45,728 bases of DNA, taken from Candidatus Acetatifactor stercoripullorum (lineage in GTDB: Bacteria; Bacillota; Clostridia; Lachnospirales; Lachnospiraceae). This document shows, piece by piece, positions 45,521 through 45,728 of the stretch. Within the stretch, counting starts at the first letter, position 1, and each line of letters starts with the position of its first letter. The DNA lies in NCBI GenBank assembly GCA_019114005.1, contig DXGH01000019.1:1-45728 (forward strand). The letters are read 5' to 3'. The position numbers were made by a program, and so were the translations under genes. Under the pieces are notes generated by a model that saw only the letters and a list, made by a program, of their open reading frames with translations, was not told where the DNA came from and ran no database searches.

Positions 45521-45728
45521 GGTTAAGCTCCCGACCGATTAGTAGCTGTCAGCTCAGTACATTGCTGCACTTGCACCCCAGCCCTATCCACCTCGTGCTC
45601 TCCAAGGGGTCTTTCCAGGATTTCTCCTGCATGGATATCTCATCTTGAGGGGGGCTTCACGCTTAGATGCCTTCAGCGTTTATCCCGTCCGGGCTTGGCT
45701 ACCCTGCCATGGGACTGATTCCCAACAG
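45521..45728 (-). rRNA. 23S ribosomal RNA, 3' end (partial)
   Basis: On the minus strand the sequence contains GAAGGCATCTAAGCGTGAAG, GATGAGATATCC and the end ACTAATCGGTCGGGAGCTTAACC-type, all marks of the 3' end of 23S rRNA. The gene continues past the right edge. The 3' end is set by similarity to known 23S ends, within a few bases. Confidence 0.96.

Overview
The window looks like a chromosomal stretch from a low- to mid-GC Firmicute, most likely a gut member of the Lachnospiraceae (Clostridia). This is an inference from several things together: a T-box-controlled trp operon, a pyrophosphate-type phosphofructokinase, the UPF0210/ACT pair, a secreted GH53 galactanase, strong AGGAGG-type ribosome binding sites, a tRNA gene with no encoded CCA, and a 23S rRNA 3' end of clostridial type. 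Nearly everything is on the minus strand, including the rRNA. Only tmcAL and one tRNA-Leu run on the plus strand. No insertion sequence, prophage or CRISPR array was seen.

Layout on the + coordinates (minus-strand operons read right to left). 1-1443: 5' part of a secreted GH53 endo-galactanase, preceded by a cluster of TTGCGCAA-type palindromes. 1826-6655: translation and secretion operon ylxM-ffh-rpsP-khpA-rimM-trmD-rplS, with a promoter at its head and a terminator at its end; its TrmD carries a fused acetyltransferase-like domain. 6714-15510: plsX-acpP-(terminator)-rnc-smc-ftsY-ilvA-(terminator)-yitT. 15704-16413: DUF177-rpmF from a consensus promoter, closed by two terminators. 16513-23460: complete trpEGDCFBA operon behind a T-box with a UGG (Trp) specifier. 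23501-27142: pfp, then pta-ackA (acetate and ATP formation) with a perfect cre box upstream. 27435-28670: tmcAL on the plus strand. 28690-36943: zf-HC2 membrane protein-polA-coaE-FtsA-like protein-MBL hydrolase-ACT protein-UPF0210. 37024-37252: tRNA-Leu(CAA) with promoter, a leader made of 13-base repeats, and a terminator. 37258-43312: 532-aa membrane protein-hisH-hisF-ung-lysA-S66 peptidase. 43363-45189: a degenerate sirtuin-like protein and a CheV. 45339-45728: the 3' end of a 23S rRNA gene with its terminator and no 5S gene after it.

Most of the window is housekeeping. The least explained part is 41714-45189. There CheV (CheW plus receiver) sits beside a sirtuin-like protein whose catalytic His appears replaced by Cys, and beside a single-pass membrane protein whose acidic cytoplasmic part repeats short motifs that resemble the CheY-binding N-terminus of FliM. 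Other items worth a look are the TrmD-GNAT fusion, the FtsA-like ATPase with three beta-rich C-terminal modules, the GH53 operator array, and the mutually exclusive hairpins after the 23S rRNA.
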